From Gordius sp. MW1 (taxonomy: Eukaryota; Nematomorpha; Gordioida; Gordea; Gordiidae): 64,000 bases of DNA. The notes under the pieces are model-generated. The model had not been told where the DNA came from and did no database searches. It saw only the letters and a program-made list of their open reading frames with translations. This document shows positions 36,831-50,370 of this stretch, in pieces. The stretch lies in NCBI GenBank assembly GCA_964036665.1, contig OZ038527.1, positions 20,172,221-20,236,220 on the forward strand, given 5' to 3'. A program made the position numbers and the translations under genes. The first letter of the stretch is position 1; each line of letters starts with the position of its first letter.

Positions 36831-39800
36831 GTTTGCGGAAAATCTAGTTATCCAAGTTGCTTTTTCGCAGGATACGGGTGCCCACCAGTGCGTCGTTTAC
36901 GGAAGAAGTCCTAACGCTTTCATTGCTTTCATTATTATAAACTTTCATAGAGAATTTGAATAGGGGTCCCGCTCGGCTATCCATGCCTGACAGTCGTGTT
37001 GACGATGTGAGATATTTTAATCCTTTGAAAAAGTTCCAAAACCTGGGTTGATCCAGCAAGCTCAACTTCAAAGGCTAAGCATATATACACGCCACACGCC
37101 CCAAATATAGATTTTTAGCCATTAAAAATTAATTAACGCTTTTGCAAGGAAGTAATAAACTACGATTGATGATTACGGCCTTCAATTTTCTCTCTTATAA
37201 ATTGTTCAGTCCATTTTTTTCTATAATGCCAACCTTATTATTATCAAAAATTAAAATTTTATAATATTAGGCTAAAAAAATAGTATATACACAAAAATAA
37301 TCTTAAAGTTTGTCTTTTCATTTATTAATGGCTTGGCTTAAATTGGATGCAAAATTTAGATAAATTTAGATGTATCAATTTTGATACCCTAAAGTAAAAT
37401 TAGAGCGACTCATATTTCTGGGTCATAGTGACTTATAATAGCAAGTGAGTTGGGATAAGTCTAACAAAGATTTAAACAAGTTTTTGCGTCTTTTTAATCT
37501 TTAAGAGGAGAATGGCATTGCCATACTTCACGTAACCCCCTAAGGTAAGGTTAGTTATGGAAAAGATATTTGTAGATTCCCTAGTAGCAAGATAATTCCC
37601 AGCAAGTTTCTTAACAGACTTAAAAAAGTTTGATCTAGATACTAATTATAATATATCAAGAAGATTACAAATTTTGTCTTTAATGATAACAGCTTAAACT
37701 TTAATTCAAGATTTATCTTATTCAGAATATTTTTTCATGTATATAAAAAGGCTTTTAGTTAACCACTTGAAAATAAAAGATAACCAAGTACAATGATCAT
37801 TTGCTTTTGGTGAATTTTTATCAAAATATTTGGCAACTTGATTTAATAAATGCTTCTTATCTAAACGTATAAATTTTTTCTTAATTTTTTAAGAAATGGA
37901 ATTTAAACTCGTTCCTTTCAAAAAAGGTGAAACTTGGAACTCAACCAGTTCCTTTATGAGGCATAAAATAATGAACTGAAATTAGATGCCTAAGAAAATT
38001 TTACAACTCTAACTATATCATTTCAAATTTCACAGCCTATTTGATAGGGAGGAGTTGTTATAGTCATGGTTTAGATTGGGAAGAGCCGAGGGGGCCATTG
38101 CCCCCTCAAGAGCAAATTCTTGTCAGCTTTTAAGAAAACATGCTGGCCCCTTCGGTCCCCAAGCTAAAATATTACTTTATATTATTTTCAGAATAAAAAT
38201 TAACAATTATATATATTATTTTTTTTAAATTAGGCTAGATGGCAGTTTTCAATTTTTTAGTTTTCCCGCTTCAAACGTGTTTAATTAACAAACAATTAAA
38301 GTTAAACTTGTTTTAAACCCCTTCTAAATGACAACGTGACTCGAATAGATATGTTTCATTATAGTCTACACTAAGTTTTCATTTATTAATTGCTATGCAA
38401 TTTATGGTCTCACTTTTTGTTGTCCGTCCGTCCTCCAAGTTCTTACACGGTCTTTCAACTTTCTGACTTGCGGGTTCAATCCCCGTAGAGGACAATTTTT
38501 TTTTAATTAAATTAATATTTTGTTCTTGTTAATACCAATGATAATATGACTTTTTGGCCGTCCGCTGGCAACTGACCAATGAAAAAAATGACCATTGGCC
38601 AAAGTGAGTTTAAAATCGAATTTTTTAATTATAATTATAGGCTAGTAATCATTAGAAAAGATCACCACTGGCCAAAGTGATGGAACATTTGTATAAATAA
38701 TTAACTAATTATTTTGCATTTAATACCACCCTAAAGGCATTCTCGCCCATAAATTGCATAGCAAATATGCTACTTTTATACGGAGTATAGATGAGTTTCG
38801 TCCCCCCTTCTCTTCCCCCCTCCCCCTTCCCACGAGGGCCGAAGGCCCGAGTTTTAATTTTATATGATCTGTATAAAAACAAAACAAAATCAATGCCTTG
38901 CATATAACCTTGTACAATAAGAGTTTCAGTTCTTTAGGTATAATATAATTAAATTTATGTCAATTCCATTGCAAACTTTTTTCCAAAATTAGACCCATAA
39001 GCTTTGAATGAGTATTTTTATGCACGTAAGCTGAATTGGTCGTGATGATTGCATGGTGATTTTTCGCTGTCACAGAATTTTACCCTGAAGCATATAAAAA
39101 ATGTTGAAAAAGGAAACTATTAAATTGCCTTGTGTTGCAAGAAACAAATTAAATTACTAATGCATTTTTTGCACAATTCTAGCTATATTGTATAACCTTA
39201 AATCATTAAAATGGTCCAAAGACGTGGCTCAAGCGAACGAACCTTTGAAATCTATTTTTTTTGTTTTGACAAAGATTTCCTAAAAAATTTCAAGTTTTTG
39301 AGTTTATTTATAAAGGACTGAATGTACAATAAAAATAATTTTGCATATAAAACTATTATAGATTAATATTAACTCTTAACCAAATTAAAAGTTATTAAAC
39401 ATTTTATAAGCAAAAGATCTTGCGCTAGTGTAAAATCTTTCAAAATGCTCAAATACCTGACAATTTGAAGCTAATAATTTGAAAAATATTAATTTTTAAA
39501 CTAATATCAAATAATTAATAGTGTATTTTTTATGAAATTTAAAATTATCTGAATTCATGGAGTTAAATAATCTTTAGAAAGATTTGAACCTTTCTCATTT
39601 TTTTGTGACAATCTTCATTAAAAATAATACTGCTTACTTACACCAGAATGTCGACGAAATTTTTTTGTACCTTACTAAAGCTCTACTTTTAAAAGATATA
39701 TCTAAATGAGGGAATAATTTTTTCACTAGCATTCGATAATTATTTATAGGTTAAAAAATACATATTCTTTCAAGATATATAAGATATAGTGCTAAATATT

Positions 39801-40249
39801 TGACTTGCACGATATGTGATGTGATGAAGGCTTAATAAGAGAAGATATAATTTGGAAACATAATATACCCCTATGGACTTAAAATGGTTCGATTTCAAGG
39901 GGATTAGGGGGTTAATACTGAAATGATCACTTGACAAAGTTCGACAGGTTCGAAATTGGTGAACATTAGTTTCCAAATGATATCGATTACTTAGCATAAT
40001 ATTTACCAAATTTAAAATTTCTTGAAGACAGAAAATTTAGTTGATTATTAATTCACTGATCTAGAATTGATTATATTTCGATTAAAAATACAAAATTATA
40101 GATAGAATAAGTAGATTTCATCATCACCAATAAATATTTAATAAAGTGTGTGTTTAAATTTCCTCGGTTACAGGCGTTTATTAGATTCGTTAATATTCCA
40201 ATTTTTAAAAAATAGAAAATTTTAAAAATTGACCAAAGCCCTGTTCGTA
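36831..40249. other. Gene-poor region
   Basis: AT-rich DNA with no recognisable exon. The only item I can support is the tRNA-like relic at 38430-38494. Scattered G/C-rich patches (for example about 38085-38150 and 38800-38850) look like decayed repeat fragments. Confidence 0.5.
38430..38494 (+). ncRNA. tRNA-like relic or SINE head
   Basis: GTCCTCC at 38430-38436 can pair with GAGGAC at 38488-38493 as an acceptor stem. A clear B-box, GGGTTCAATCCCC, forms a T arm, and a run of T residues follows at once, as for a Pol III terminator. The total of about 65 nt is short, and I could not fold a credible D arm and anticodon arm, so it is more likely a tRNA pseudogene or the head of a SINE than a working tRNA. 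Confidence 0.35.
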
Positions 40250-40397
40250 CATGGACGTAGACAGGGGATGGCAGGGAGGGTCGGTTGCCCCCTCTAAATA
40301 TAAAAATTCATTAAAATCTAATGTAATGATGACTAATATTACCTAAATTATTATTTTGCTCTTATCCCCTATAATTCCAATCCTAGCTCCGCCCTTG
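40250..40397. mobile_element. CATGGGCGTAGCC-family MITE, diverged
   Basis: CATGGACGTAGACAGG to CCTAGCTCCGCCCTTG, with the family's CCCCCTCTAAAT interior. Flanks TGTTCGTA and TGTCCGTG agree at six of eight positions. Confidence 0.7.
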
Positions 40398-40560
40398 TGT
40401 CCGTGTCAATATAAATTCCAAATTGGGAATGAAGAATTTACATTTTGCAACAATTCTGGGCTTATATAGAAATTTACACAATAAGTGTTTAAAAAAAACA
40501 ATGACAAATTTTTGCTCTGATAGTTTTTATTTATTGTTTTAATTTTATTATAAATGTGGA

Positions 40561-40715
40561 CAAGATGGTAGCCAGGCGGTGGCAGGTAGGCGCGGCTACC
40601 CCCCTATGAATCCAATAATTCATCAAAATTTAGTGTAATTATGGCTAAAATTGCCAAAAATTATTATTTTGCCCCTCCCTAAATCTTTATTGTCCCCCTC
40701 TAAATCAAATTTTAG
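40561..40715. mobile_element. CATGGGCGTAGCC-family MITE, degraded
   Basis: CAAGATGGTAGCCAGGCGG with CCCCCTCTAAATC near the right end. The right terminus is lost. Confidence 0.5.
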
Positions 40716-43700
40716 AAGAATGAATGAGGAGGCATTAGGTCTTGCACTCTAACGCTATTCAGTTATCGCTCGATTAAAGTGGGAGGTATCATCCAACATA
40801 TTACTTTGGCAAATTTCGATGTGGTAAAATGATAAGGCACCATCTGGTTATATAATCTTGCTTTCATTTCGTAGTTGTTTGTTATAGCCGCAGCTAAATT
40901 CAGTAATGATATTAAAGGTTAGGAATTTCAGGAAAAATATATTTTTGTGAAAAATGATTAATTTGATATTAATTTAGCAGCAACCTTAAAGTGGAATCAT
41001 TTTTCATTATTAGTAAAATGTAAAAGGTATATAAAATTTTAATTGTTAATTTTCAAATAAAAATATGCTCTTGCCCTGCTTAATTACTATAAATATATAC
41101 TTATTTAGGTTAGTATACCTTTATTTAATTCATTTTATATCAAATTTTAGCAATATCGAAGTTAATGGTATCATATAAATGATGCCTCAATTAACTAGAG
41201 GGATCTTCATAAATTTTTATCTAATGTCCATAATCACTTAAGTTAATGGCAAATTTTATGATGATCACAAACTCCAAGCCCGCGGTTCCTCTTAGTGGAC
41301 TTTTTATTGATTGTCGAGGCACATAGAGACGGGATGAGGGGGTCAAGCATAGGCAACTAATAGAAGAGAGCTGCCTTGTTGTGTAATTTATGCTAAACCT
41401 TATTCGACTTGATATGTATGTATGTATGTATATATCGATTTATTTTTGGGGAAAGTGAGCTGATCCAGGCTTGCACTGGTCATTCGGCTTTAATAGCATC
41501 CGATGAGATTAAATATTTATGAGTGGAGAAGGGAAGGAGGACGTAATAAAAGCAAATATAAGTCAATAACGCGGGACGCGAACCTTTTAATGACAGCTAG
41601 ATTAGTGTGCACGCACCAATGGTTGGTTTATAGGTTTGAACAAAACATTATTAAAACAGCAATTTTGAATGTGATTCAAATATATTTATTTAAATTTTCT
41701 CTTTTAAAACTATGCTAATAAGCTATAAAAATTTTGGTGATTTTTGGATATAATAAATTTAAAAAAAGTGAAATTTGGAAATAAAATATCAGCATTTTGT
41801 TCGAGTATACCTCTAAATGTCTAACCAAAAGTACTTATCAAGGGTAAAAATATAATTTCAACCAATTTGAAAATTATCTTTTTAAAGCAATTTAAGTATT
41901 GAAAATGGTGCAATTATTTGTTCTTTTTGGTCCGTATTTTAAATCGTAATTGACTTTCAACATCAATGTATATACAGTTCATCTAGGAAGTGCTTGGACA
42001 ATTGAAATCATTAAAAATGTTAAAAAAACTATTATAAAATGACCTCATAAACTTTGAAATTGTTCATTTAATTATTTTAGAGCACACGCTTGTTTTAAAC
42101 GTCTCGCCTGATGGTCTCTATACATCTAAAGTAACAATTACGTGTTATACTTTTTTATAATACACGGGACATTGCTTTTGGAATAAAATTTACATTTGTC
42201 AAGAAGCTGAAAGCGAATCCATTTTAAATGTTACTTTTAATTATACATTAGCATAAAATATCTATATCAAGTATCCAAAAGAAACTATTCCACTTCTTAG
42301 TTTCTATATTTGAACAAGTTTTGATTCGATTACCAGTTTCTTTATAAATTCCTTTTTTATATCTACTATCTCAAAAAGATAAAAGGAAAATAACATACCT
42401 AAAATTAATTTGTTTACTCAAAAAGCTTAAAGGTTTAACAAAAAATTAGCTTATGCCCCTCCTCCTATTTAGATGTAACAATAATTTATATAAACTTTCA
42501 TTAGCAAATTTACACGTTAATTTAAATTTTTATTATTGAATTAAATAGATTACTAATGAGTTTGTGCATTTACCCATTCTTTTCCAACCACCTTATTTGA
42601 ATTATGGACATTGTATTTTTTTGTAACATATAAGTTATGTTTTACACAAATAATGTCTAATTTAAAAGTTAAATCTGAGTAGTATGATGACGGAAAATCA
42701 GTTAAATGTTCTTAGAAAGTTGGTGATAGAAAAAATAGACTATATGAAGTTTGGAGTCATTGAAAAGTTCGCCGAAAATCCTAGAAAGATAGCTTTATCA
42801 TGATAGTTAATTTCATATAAAGTTTAAATAATTGGAAAATTTTGAACATATTGTCTACGTATATACTTAAGCCAGTAAAAACTCATTTGGTATATAAGTA
42901 CATTTCGTCGGGTAGTTTAATATTATAGAAATACAAATAGTGCTTACTTGTGTATAATAATCCAAATATATTTTTTTTTTTTAATAATTAATATACTTTA
43001 GTTGACTCATTTTTTAACACACCCGCAAAAAAAATGTTTTGCAAAGTTAATATTTTGGCATCATAAGCCAACTGACATTTATACTATTTCAACATTAATA
43101 ACCTAAGAATATATTACCTAAAGGAGCAAAAAAACACAGGGAAAATGGTCAAAGATAAAAAAAAACAAAAGAATTAAAGAAAAAATAATTATATAGGGAT
43201 AAATTAAATGTTGAAAATTATATAAAAAATAGTTGGAAATAAAAATTAAAAGTTATGCATAAATATGCGATATATTAATAAGTTGAAAAAAAACAATTAA
43301 GCTCTAGAGAATAAACTATCTGAACAGAAGTTAAAAAAAAATATTCAGCTTTATAATATGATTAAAATTTAAAATAATTTAACTTTGATTTATAAAATGC
43401 ATTATCTGGGCAACGCGTGAAGACAATTAACCATTATATAAAAAAGCAAAAACGAATTCAAAGTAAATAGGCAAAACTTTTTGTCCTAGCTAGATCAGTT
43501 TTTCAGCTTTTTAATCCAAAAGGAACTTATATTCAATTTCTCTTTTGCAATAAAATGAACTATTAGTTTAGTTCGTTGTTCTATCTAAGAATAAGGTTGG
43601 CTATCCTCTATAAATTCAAAAATAGATGAATCTAAGCTGAACATAACATTCTTTTTCCAGTCTAAACTTATAACTTTAATAGACTTTATTTGAAACTATA

Positions 43701-45059
43701 TTAAAGGCAAAATCCGATTTCTCACGTTTTCTAAAAAATAAGCTCTGTTTTATTTCAATGACTCTAGAATGAAAGTTTTAATTAGTACCTATATTCACTT
43801 TAAATAAGTGCTGGCATAAAGTTGAAAAGTACTTATACTTTTTATATCTTTAAGTATTGTTAAAACATTATAGTATAAAAGTATTCATAAACTTTCTGAC
43901 TAATTTGTTGGGTTTCAATTTCTAAAAATTGCTCACTAAATTTCCAGCTAAAACCCAATCACGGATAAATCATTTTGGCAAACTCTTTATTAACAACTAA
44001 AAGTATAAATAATATTTTGGATTCATTGTCTCTCCTTGGCTAGTCCAATGACGTGACTTAATTTCCGCTTCATATTAATTATATAGTCAATGTACATGAC
44101 CATATTTAGGTAGATATTACAACTTAACTTTTTTACGCTGTTAATTTACGTGAGAAAAAGCAAGTAAAACAGTCAGGCGGTTGGGGAGGTTATAAATTGA
44201 AAAATGAGATGCTGCGAAAAGGGAATAGGCTTGAACAATATAATATAATTAATATCCATATCGTTTAAAATTTAGGAAATACATAAAATACTCTTTTAGT
44301 TGTTAATTTAAATTATTTATACATAGGTATGTAGTTTCCCCAAAATTATAGCGCTCCAACGTTGCTAAAAAATAATTTTTGGACCATTTTAAAACAAATA
44401 TCTAGATTTTGTTATATACACCTACATTATTATATAAAACATTTTGTTTTTATACTTTTTCTTAAGACCCCATTTTTGATTTTTAAAATCAAGTTCATTT
44501 TATAACCAGTCCTTTTTAATTTTAATTAGAATGATGGTGGGAATGGGCCATTGAATACTAATTTGTAGCCTTCATTTTATTATTAAGTTGGCATTAGCAA
44601 TATTAATACATGGTGATATATTCTTTAAAATAAATCTAAGGTAAAAACTATTAGATAAGCCTAGCTTAAATTCACACTAAATTTTAATATACTGCAAAAG
44701 GAAAAATTTTATCATAGTGGTCAAATTTAACAAAAATGAAAATACCTATTTATCTAAAATAAGATGAAATAACAATTGTTATCTTCCATTTTAGACAAAT
44801 GATTCACTTTTACTAATAAACAAAAATAAGAAATTATAATACATTTAACTAATTTAAAAGGGCACTAAATCGAGTATGTTTAAATAAATGATTCCAATAA
44901 TGTTGTAAATATATACAAATACAATTGAGGGTCAAATTTAAAGGGAGTTAAGGTTGTTCCGTATATAACTCTGAGTAGGGAAGAGAAGCCCTTCTATAAT
45001 TTAAAATTTGACAAAACATGGTTCAAATTTATAAAATTATTTCTTCCATAATTCACTCG
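40716..45059. other. Gene-poor AT-rich region
   Basis: Long A/T-dominated stretch without recognisable coding exon or repeat termini, apart from a short TATG microsatellite at 41413-41430. A B-box-like GGTTCGCGTCCC on the minus strand near 41570-41590 has no supporting tRNA fold. Confidence 0.5.
41413..41430. repeat. (TATG)n microsatellite
   Basis: Four to five copies of TATG. Confidence 0.7.
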
Positions 45060-45069
45060 ACATTTTGTA

Positions 45070-45112
45070 CCCGCCCCCCCCCCTAATAAAATCCTGACTA
45101 TGCCCTTGCCCC
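45070..45112. mobile_element. Fragment of CATGGGCGTAGCC MITE
   Basis: A C tract followed by CTAATAAAATCCTGACTATG and CCCTTG matches the right terminus of the family. No left terminus was found. Confidence 0.4.
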
Positions 45113-45983
45113 TTAGCTTCCCCTAACCAATTTTTAAACCATTTAAATTTGTCGCAGACAGCTCAGTGCTGGCCAAAGTGAAAAATAAAATCGATAAATA
45201 ACTTTGCTAGCTTATTAACTTTTTAAAAGGGTATACATTAAAGTTACCAAATAACTATAGAAAATATTATGTTTGATTTGGTACAAAAATATAAGTATAC
45301 TTATAAAAAATGTATGATAGTTGATTTGATTTAAAAAGCCACGCGTTTTTAATCAATAAACAAAATTTCAAAAATTATTTATATACTCTATCGCAAATAT
45401 AATTAATACAAAAACAAATAATTAAATTTGGTTATTCGAATGATAAGTGTCACATTATAAGGTTTTATGCGTTAATATGATATTTGATATTTAACCTTAT
45501 CCGATTACATCTATTAAGGCTATTTAACAAATCTGTATATTAGAATAAAAAAAATAATTAATTTCAAAAATAATGAGGTGCTAAAACATCTATTTAGAGA
45601 TTAATAAAAGCCTATAAGACAATTTTTTGCTTAATCCTTCGTAAAATTTTATCGATAAACGATCTCTAGAATTCGGTGGTTCTAATAAAGGTGGTAGCTC
45701 AAATTCGTTCTTGTTCAAATCACAAAATGTATATGATATTTGAAAAGATATTTATCCCCATCGAATTGTTTTAATTAAATATTTCAGATGTTACACCAAA
45801 AGTGGCTAACACTTTACACAATTCTTTCCTTTAATAAAATTAAATTAATGAGGTCAAAAATAAATTTATTGCAAAAATAGCTCCCAATAGGGGTTTATAT
45901 TATATTAAAATACCCCCGAAATAGCCATATTACCAACACCACTATCCATGCCTGATTTAAATTAAATATTAACGTACCCTTGC
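45113..45983. other. No feature recognised
   Basis: AT-rich sequence between MITE fragments. Confidence 0.5.
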
Positions 45984-46156
45984 CATGGGCGTAGCCAGGA
46001 ATTGATTTAAAGGGGGGGGGGGGGGGTAATAATGATTAGGGAGGTGCAAAATGATCTTTTTTTTTAAATTTTAGCCATAATTATATTACATTTTACATGT
46101 TTTTTGGATTTAGAGGGGGCAGCCGCCCCGCTCTGCTCCCTTGGCTCTACCCTATG
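45984..46156. mobile_element. CATGGGCGTAGCC-family MITE
   Basis: Starts CATGGGCGTAGCCAGG and ends TTGGCTCTACCCTATG, with long G tracts and TTTAGCCATAATTATATTA inside. Confidence 0.75.
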
Positions 46157-46489
46157 CCCTCCCCCCCCCCCCCCCTATAATAAGGCTTGCTCCCGAAATG
46201 TTATCTATAAAAACTTGGTTTCTTCTACTTGCTTATTATATTTTTTACCTTTTAAGCCACATGATGGGTGAGGAGGAAAATCAATAAAAAGTAGGTGTTG
46301 AGAAGGATTAAATTTTGAAAATTTCAACTTCAATATAAATTAATGTGAAAACAGTTTTGTATTTTGCATAACTAATAAATTTTTTCTAAATTTGAGATTT
46401 TTCTTTTTTTAATTTCAAATTGACATTTCAGTTATATTCCACCCCCTTTAATTTAGGGGTCCATAATTAACTTGAGGTACATTGACGAC

Positions 46490-46648
46490 CATGGGCGTAA
46501 CCAGCATTGAGATTAGAAAGGGGCAATAATGATTTAGGGAGGGCAAAATGATTATTTTTGAAATTTTAGCCATAATTTTAATAAATTTCAACAATTTTTG
46601 AGATTTAGAGGGGTCAGCCGCCCCTCCCTGCCCCCACTGTCGCCCATG
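46490..46648. mobile_element. CATGGGCGTAGCC-family MITE with perfect target duplication
   Basis: Starts CATGGGCGTAACCAGC and ends TGTCGCCCATG. TTGACGAC lies on both sides (46482-46489, 46649-46656). Confidence 0.9.
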
Positions 46649-46821
46649 TTGACGACATTTGCAGTGCAGATAATAAGTCTCTTTGTTTTACATTACATTT
46701 TAATGAGATAAGCGCTAACTAAAAAGTCATACAGGGCATGTCATTCTTGATTGATTGACAATATGTCGCTAGACTATTAGAAATATTACGCTGGGCAAGT
46801 GTTAAATCTTGTGATTCTTTA

Positions 46822-46980
46822 CATGGGCGTAGCCAGGGGGGGGGGGCAGGAATGGCGAAAAAAAATTTTCAATGCTAAAACCCTTAAAAATTAAAAAAAA
46901 TTTACGTTTTGCCCGCCCCCTAATTGAACTTTTAAACGTTTTGCCCCCCCCCCCTAATCCAAAACCTGAGTACGCCCATG
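46822..46980. mobile_element. CATGGGCGTAGCC-family MITE
   Basis: CATGGGCGTAGCCAGG to ACCTGAGTACGCCCATG. Flanks ATTCTTTA and TTTCTTTA agree at seven of eight positions. Confidence 0.85.
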
Positions 46981-48225
46981 TTTCTTTATAAATGTTTCAT
47001 AAGGAGAGGAAGTTAAAATTAGAACGAATCTCTTTTAATTAGCTAAATAATAGGCGTTCTTAATAAATTTTTAATATGATGTGTAAATTAAAAAGTTTTT
47101 TATACAATTGCATTTGAAAAGCGTGTATTTATGACAGCAAAGTTTTTCTGTTCCGTTTTAAATTTAATATTTGCATATAGAGAGGGGCGCCAAAGACCCC
47201 TGTTGCCCTACCCCCGTCCTTCCCCCGGCTAAAATGTATGTCAAGACAGTAAATCAAATTCCTATATTTTACTAATAATTCATAAAAGGTACTATATGCA
47301 ATGGCTTAAATACATTGATTTATTATCGATTGATTTAATTTCTAAGTTAGGGGGACGGTAGGGCGTATTTAGGATTTAATTTTTTAAGCGAGTGATGGGT
47401 ATTGATAGCTTTTAGAGGGAATATATAAATAAGTTTGCCCTAATTTTCCATATTTTTGAGGGTTATATAAGCGTTAAGTATGATTTTTAAAGGAGAAAGG
47501 TATGAGCATAGCCAAGTTTTGTATTCCATGGGGCGGGGCAGGTAAATTTGAATTTGGAGAGAGCTGTCCCTGTCTACCTCTCCCTGGCCATTTCTTAGGG
47601 GGGGGGGAGTGTTTAGTAAAAATTGGAGGCAAGTCAAAGGATTGTATAAATAAATATAGACTTGGCTAAAATATATCATGCATGATGGTAAAGGCTGACT
47701 ATAGGACAGCACAGCGCTATTTCATTTGAGTTAAAAAAATTCGCGCTATATGAAATTACTTATTTGCTTTTTATATCAACTCTTCCTAACCCAGGATTGA
47801 AATAAATAGGGGTGCGGTAAAGTGTGGTAATAAGGGGGAAATAATGTTTTTTTAGTTTTAACAATAAAATGAGAATTTTTAAGTTAATGGCTTCGCCAAT
47901 GGTCCTTGCTTTTAATTAAATAAAGTTTATAAAAGGTTGCTTTATTTTGATGGAAAATTTAAATGTTTTTTTGTCCCATCTAAACTTAATCTTGGATGCT
48001 TGTGTTTTTAATTTTTTATGGAATAAAACTTTTAAGAATTTTAATCGTTTGCTTTTGGTTATTATTAATCAGGTCAAATAAAATTTATAACCTTTCTACT
48101 AATAATAATGTGGCTGTTGAATAGAAATTATGGATAATGTAAAGATCATTTTGTAAATAAAGATTTGAAAGGATTTATTAGGACCTAAACATTAGTTAAA
48201 TAAACTTTTACCTATTTTATATTAT
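46981..48225. other. No gene recognised
   Basis: AT-rich DNA with several isolated G or C tracts (about 47180-47230, 47520-47620) that look like remnants of the local MITEs. Nothing more can be supported. Confidence 0.45.
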
Positions 48226-48360
48226 CATGGGCAGAGCCAGAGTATATATGTGAACGGGGAAAAAGTTTGTTTTATCTTTTGGCTAATTTATTATATACTT
48301 CAAACAATTTTAAATTTGAAAGGGGCAACCACCCCTCCCTAACTCCCCCAGTTACGCGCA
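48226..48360. mobile_element. CATGGGCGTAGCC-family MITE, diverged
   Basis: CATGGGCAGAGCCAGAG to CCCCCAGTTACGCGCA with the family's GGGGCAACCACCCC patch. Confidence 0.6.
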
Positions 48361-48803
48361 AGTAATTACAAAAAGCATTTTCAACACTTTTTAGAATTTA
48401 TCTCATAATAAACAACTTCAATAAAGTAATAATTGTAAATATTTAAAATTTTATGGTTCAAGGCCATAAATTATTTTTATGCTTCTTCTCTGGTATTTTC
48501 GTTCTCATTTGCATATATAAAGAATAAAATATGTCCTGGGCCAAGGGGGTACATATCATAAGCCAAAAAATGGTTTGAAAAGATTAATGGCCAAAACATA
48601 AATGTAGACGCAACGTTTAGTGTATTTTATAACAATGGATGACTATAATTTAAATCTAAATGGCTACGCAAATATGTAGAGATAAGACATTTGTTTGTTT
48701 GTTTTTAATAAAATCAAATATTTCAAAATACGTAGAAATATATCTCAATTTCCAAATATCTTCATTATATGTCAGCAAAACTCATATTTTAATTATCCAT
48801 CAA

Positions 48804-48971
48804 CATATAGGCGTAGCCAGCATTGGAATATGAGGGGGGCAATAACGATTTAGGGAGGGCAAAATAATCATTTTTTTAGCCATAATTATAATAAATTTTA
48901 AAAAAAAATTGGATTTAGAGGGGGGCAGCCGCCCGTCCCTGCCCCCCCCTCTCCCCCTGGCTACGCCCATG
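48804..48971. mobile_element. CATGGGCGTAGCC-family MITE with perfect target duplication
   Basis: CATATAGGCGTAGCCAGC to CTGGCTACGCCCATG, 168 bp. TCCATCAA flanks both ends (48796-48803, 48972-48979). Confidence 0.92.
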
Positions 48972-49274
48972 TCCATCAAGTATACTAGTAAAACAGCTCT
49001 TTCAATGAACCAAACAAAAACTTTTTTACCGTGAGTTTAACTTTAACTGGACCTAATATCAACATCTCATGATTTAACTTATCAGTGAAAAGTTAAACGA
49101 CAATCTTGAAAAAGTACAATCAAAGGGGATATTTTAATAATACATTTATCTAAATTCTGCATTTATAAATCCAGGTATACTTTGTAATAATATTAATTGT
49201 AATTAATACCGTTGAAATTTGTGCTTTAAAAGCGAAAAGCCAACAAAATGTGATGGTCAAACATTTTCAATTTG

Positions 49275-49440
49275 CATGGGCGTAGCCACAGGAAGGCGGC
49301 TGCCCCCCCCCTAAATGACGGGAAAGAAAATTTCAATGCAAAAATCCTTAAAAATTAAAAAAAAATTATGTTTTGCCCCCCTCTGATTGAACTTTTGAAC
49401 GTTTTCCCGTCCCCTAATCCAAAACCTGGCTACGCCCATG
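49275..49440. mobile_element. CATGGGCGTAGCC-family MITE with perfect target duplication
   Basis: CATGGGCGTAGCCACAGG to CCTGGCTACGCCCATG, 166 bp. TCAATTTG flanks both ends (49267-49274, 49441-49448). Confidence 0.93.
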
Positions 49441-50008
49441 TCAATTTGTGACTTAAAATTAATCATTTTACGGAAACAAGATGGTTCCAAATTATTTTTA
49501 TTACCATAACATGTTCAGATAGCTCAATTATTTAATAGGGGGTATTTATTTTAAAATCTTTGTCACATATTCTATTCGTCTTAATTCCTTACACGTCCAC
49601 ACTCAGGCTATTGTTAATATATGCTTAGGAGGTCAGACAAAGTGCTTAGTGTTGGTATTAGCAACCAGCTAAATCAGCAAATTCCCCTTATTTGTTGAAA
49701 TAGGCAACCAAAAGTACTTATTTAACAAATTTTGACATTGCCCCCCCCCTTATCAATACATCACATTCAGCCCTCATTAAGTTATTGACACCATAATCGT
49801 CATACATGGTTCAACAAATGTTTTTTATAGTTCGGTTAGCTCAATAGTTGAATCATTTATTTCCATCAGAATTTGCTTGAGTTCAATTATTTTGGCTAGT
49901 TTAATTTAATAACGAAGAAAATCTTTATTTCGAGTTTTAAAAAATCCTAAGCCAGGAGCTGCAGCTTAATAAAAACTAGTAGGAGGGGGAATCCGTGTTA
50001 ACTGTTAG

Positions 50009-50370
50009 CATGGGCGTAAGCAGGGGGAGGGGGAAGCGGCAGGGGGGGGGGGCTGCCCCCCACCCTAATTTTAAAAATAAGATTTTTTTCAATACAAAAA
50101 CCCTCAAGAATTAAAAAAAATTATGTTTTGCCCCCCTCTAATTTTGCTCTGCCCTACCCTCATTAGGTTCTGCCCCACCCTAATTAGGCTTTGCTCCCCC
50201 CCTCGGGATAGCCGAGACCTTTTTCTTTTTTTTGCTCTCAGGCAAATTGTAGAGGAAAATTTTTGGATTTGGAAATCCGAGACCTTTTTTTTTGCTCGCA
50301 GGAAAATATTAGAGGAAAATTTTTTTTTTTAATCTGCCCCCCTCTAATTCAAAACCTGCGTACGCCCATG
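50009..50370. mobile_element. Enlarged CATGGGCGTAGCC-family MITE
   Basis: CATGGGCGTAAGCAGG to CCTGCGTACGCCCATG, 362 bp and about twice the usual size. The extra length includes repeated CTGCCCYACCCTAATTAGG-like units (about 50148-50200) and a tandem duplication of a block with CGAGACCTTTTT, GCTC, CAGG and AGAGGAAAATTTTT (about 50213-50335). Flanks ACTGTTAG and CGTGTTAG agree at six of eight positions. Confidence 0.8.

Noticed and set aside
41565-41595. B-box-like GGTTCGCGTCCC on the minus strand
   Set aside because: No pairing acceptor stem or A-box at proper distance.
41503-41718. 71-codon plus-strand frame
   Set aside because: No family similarity, no splice context, AT-rich second half. 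Consistent with chance.
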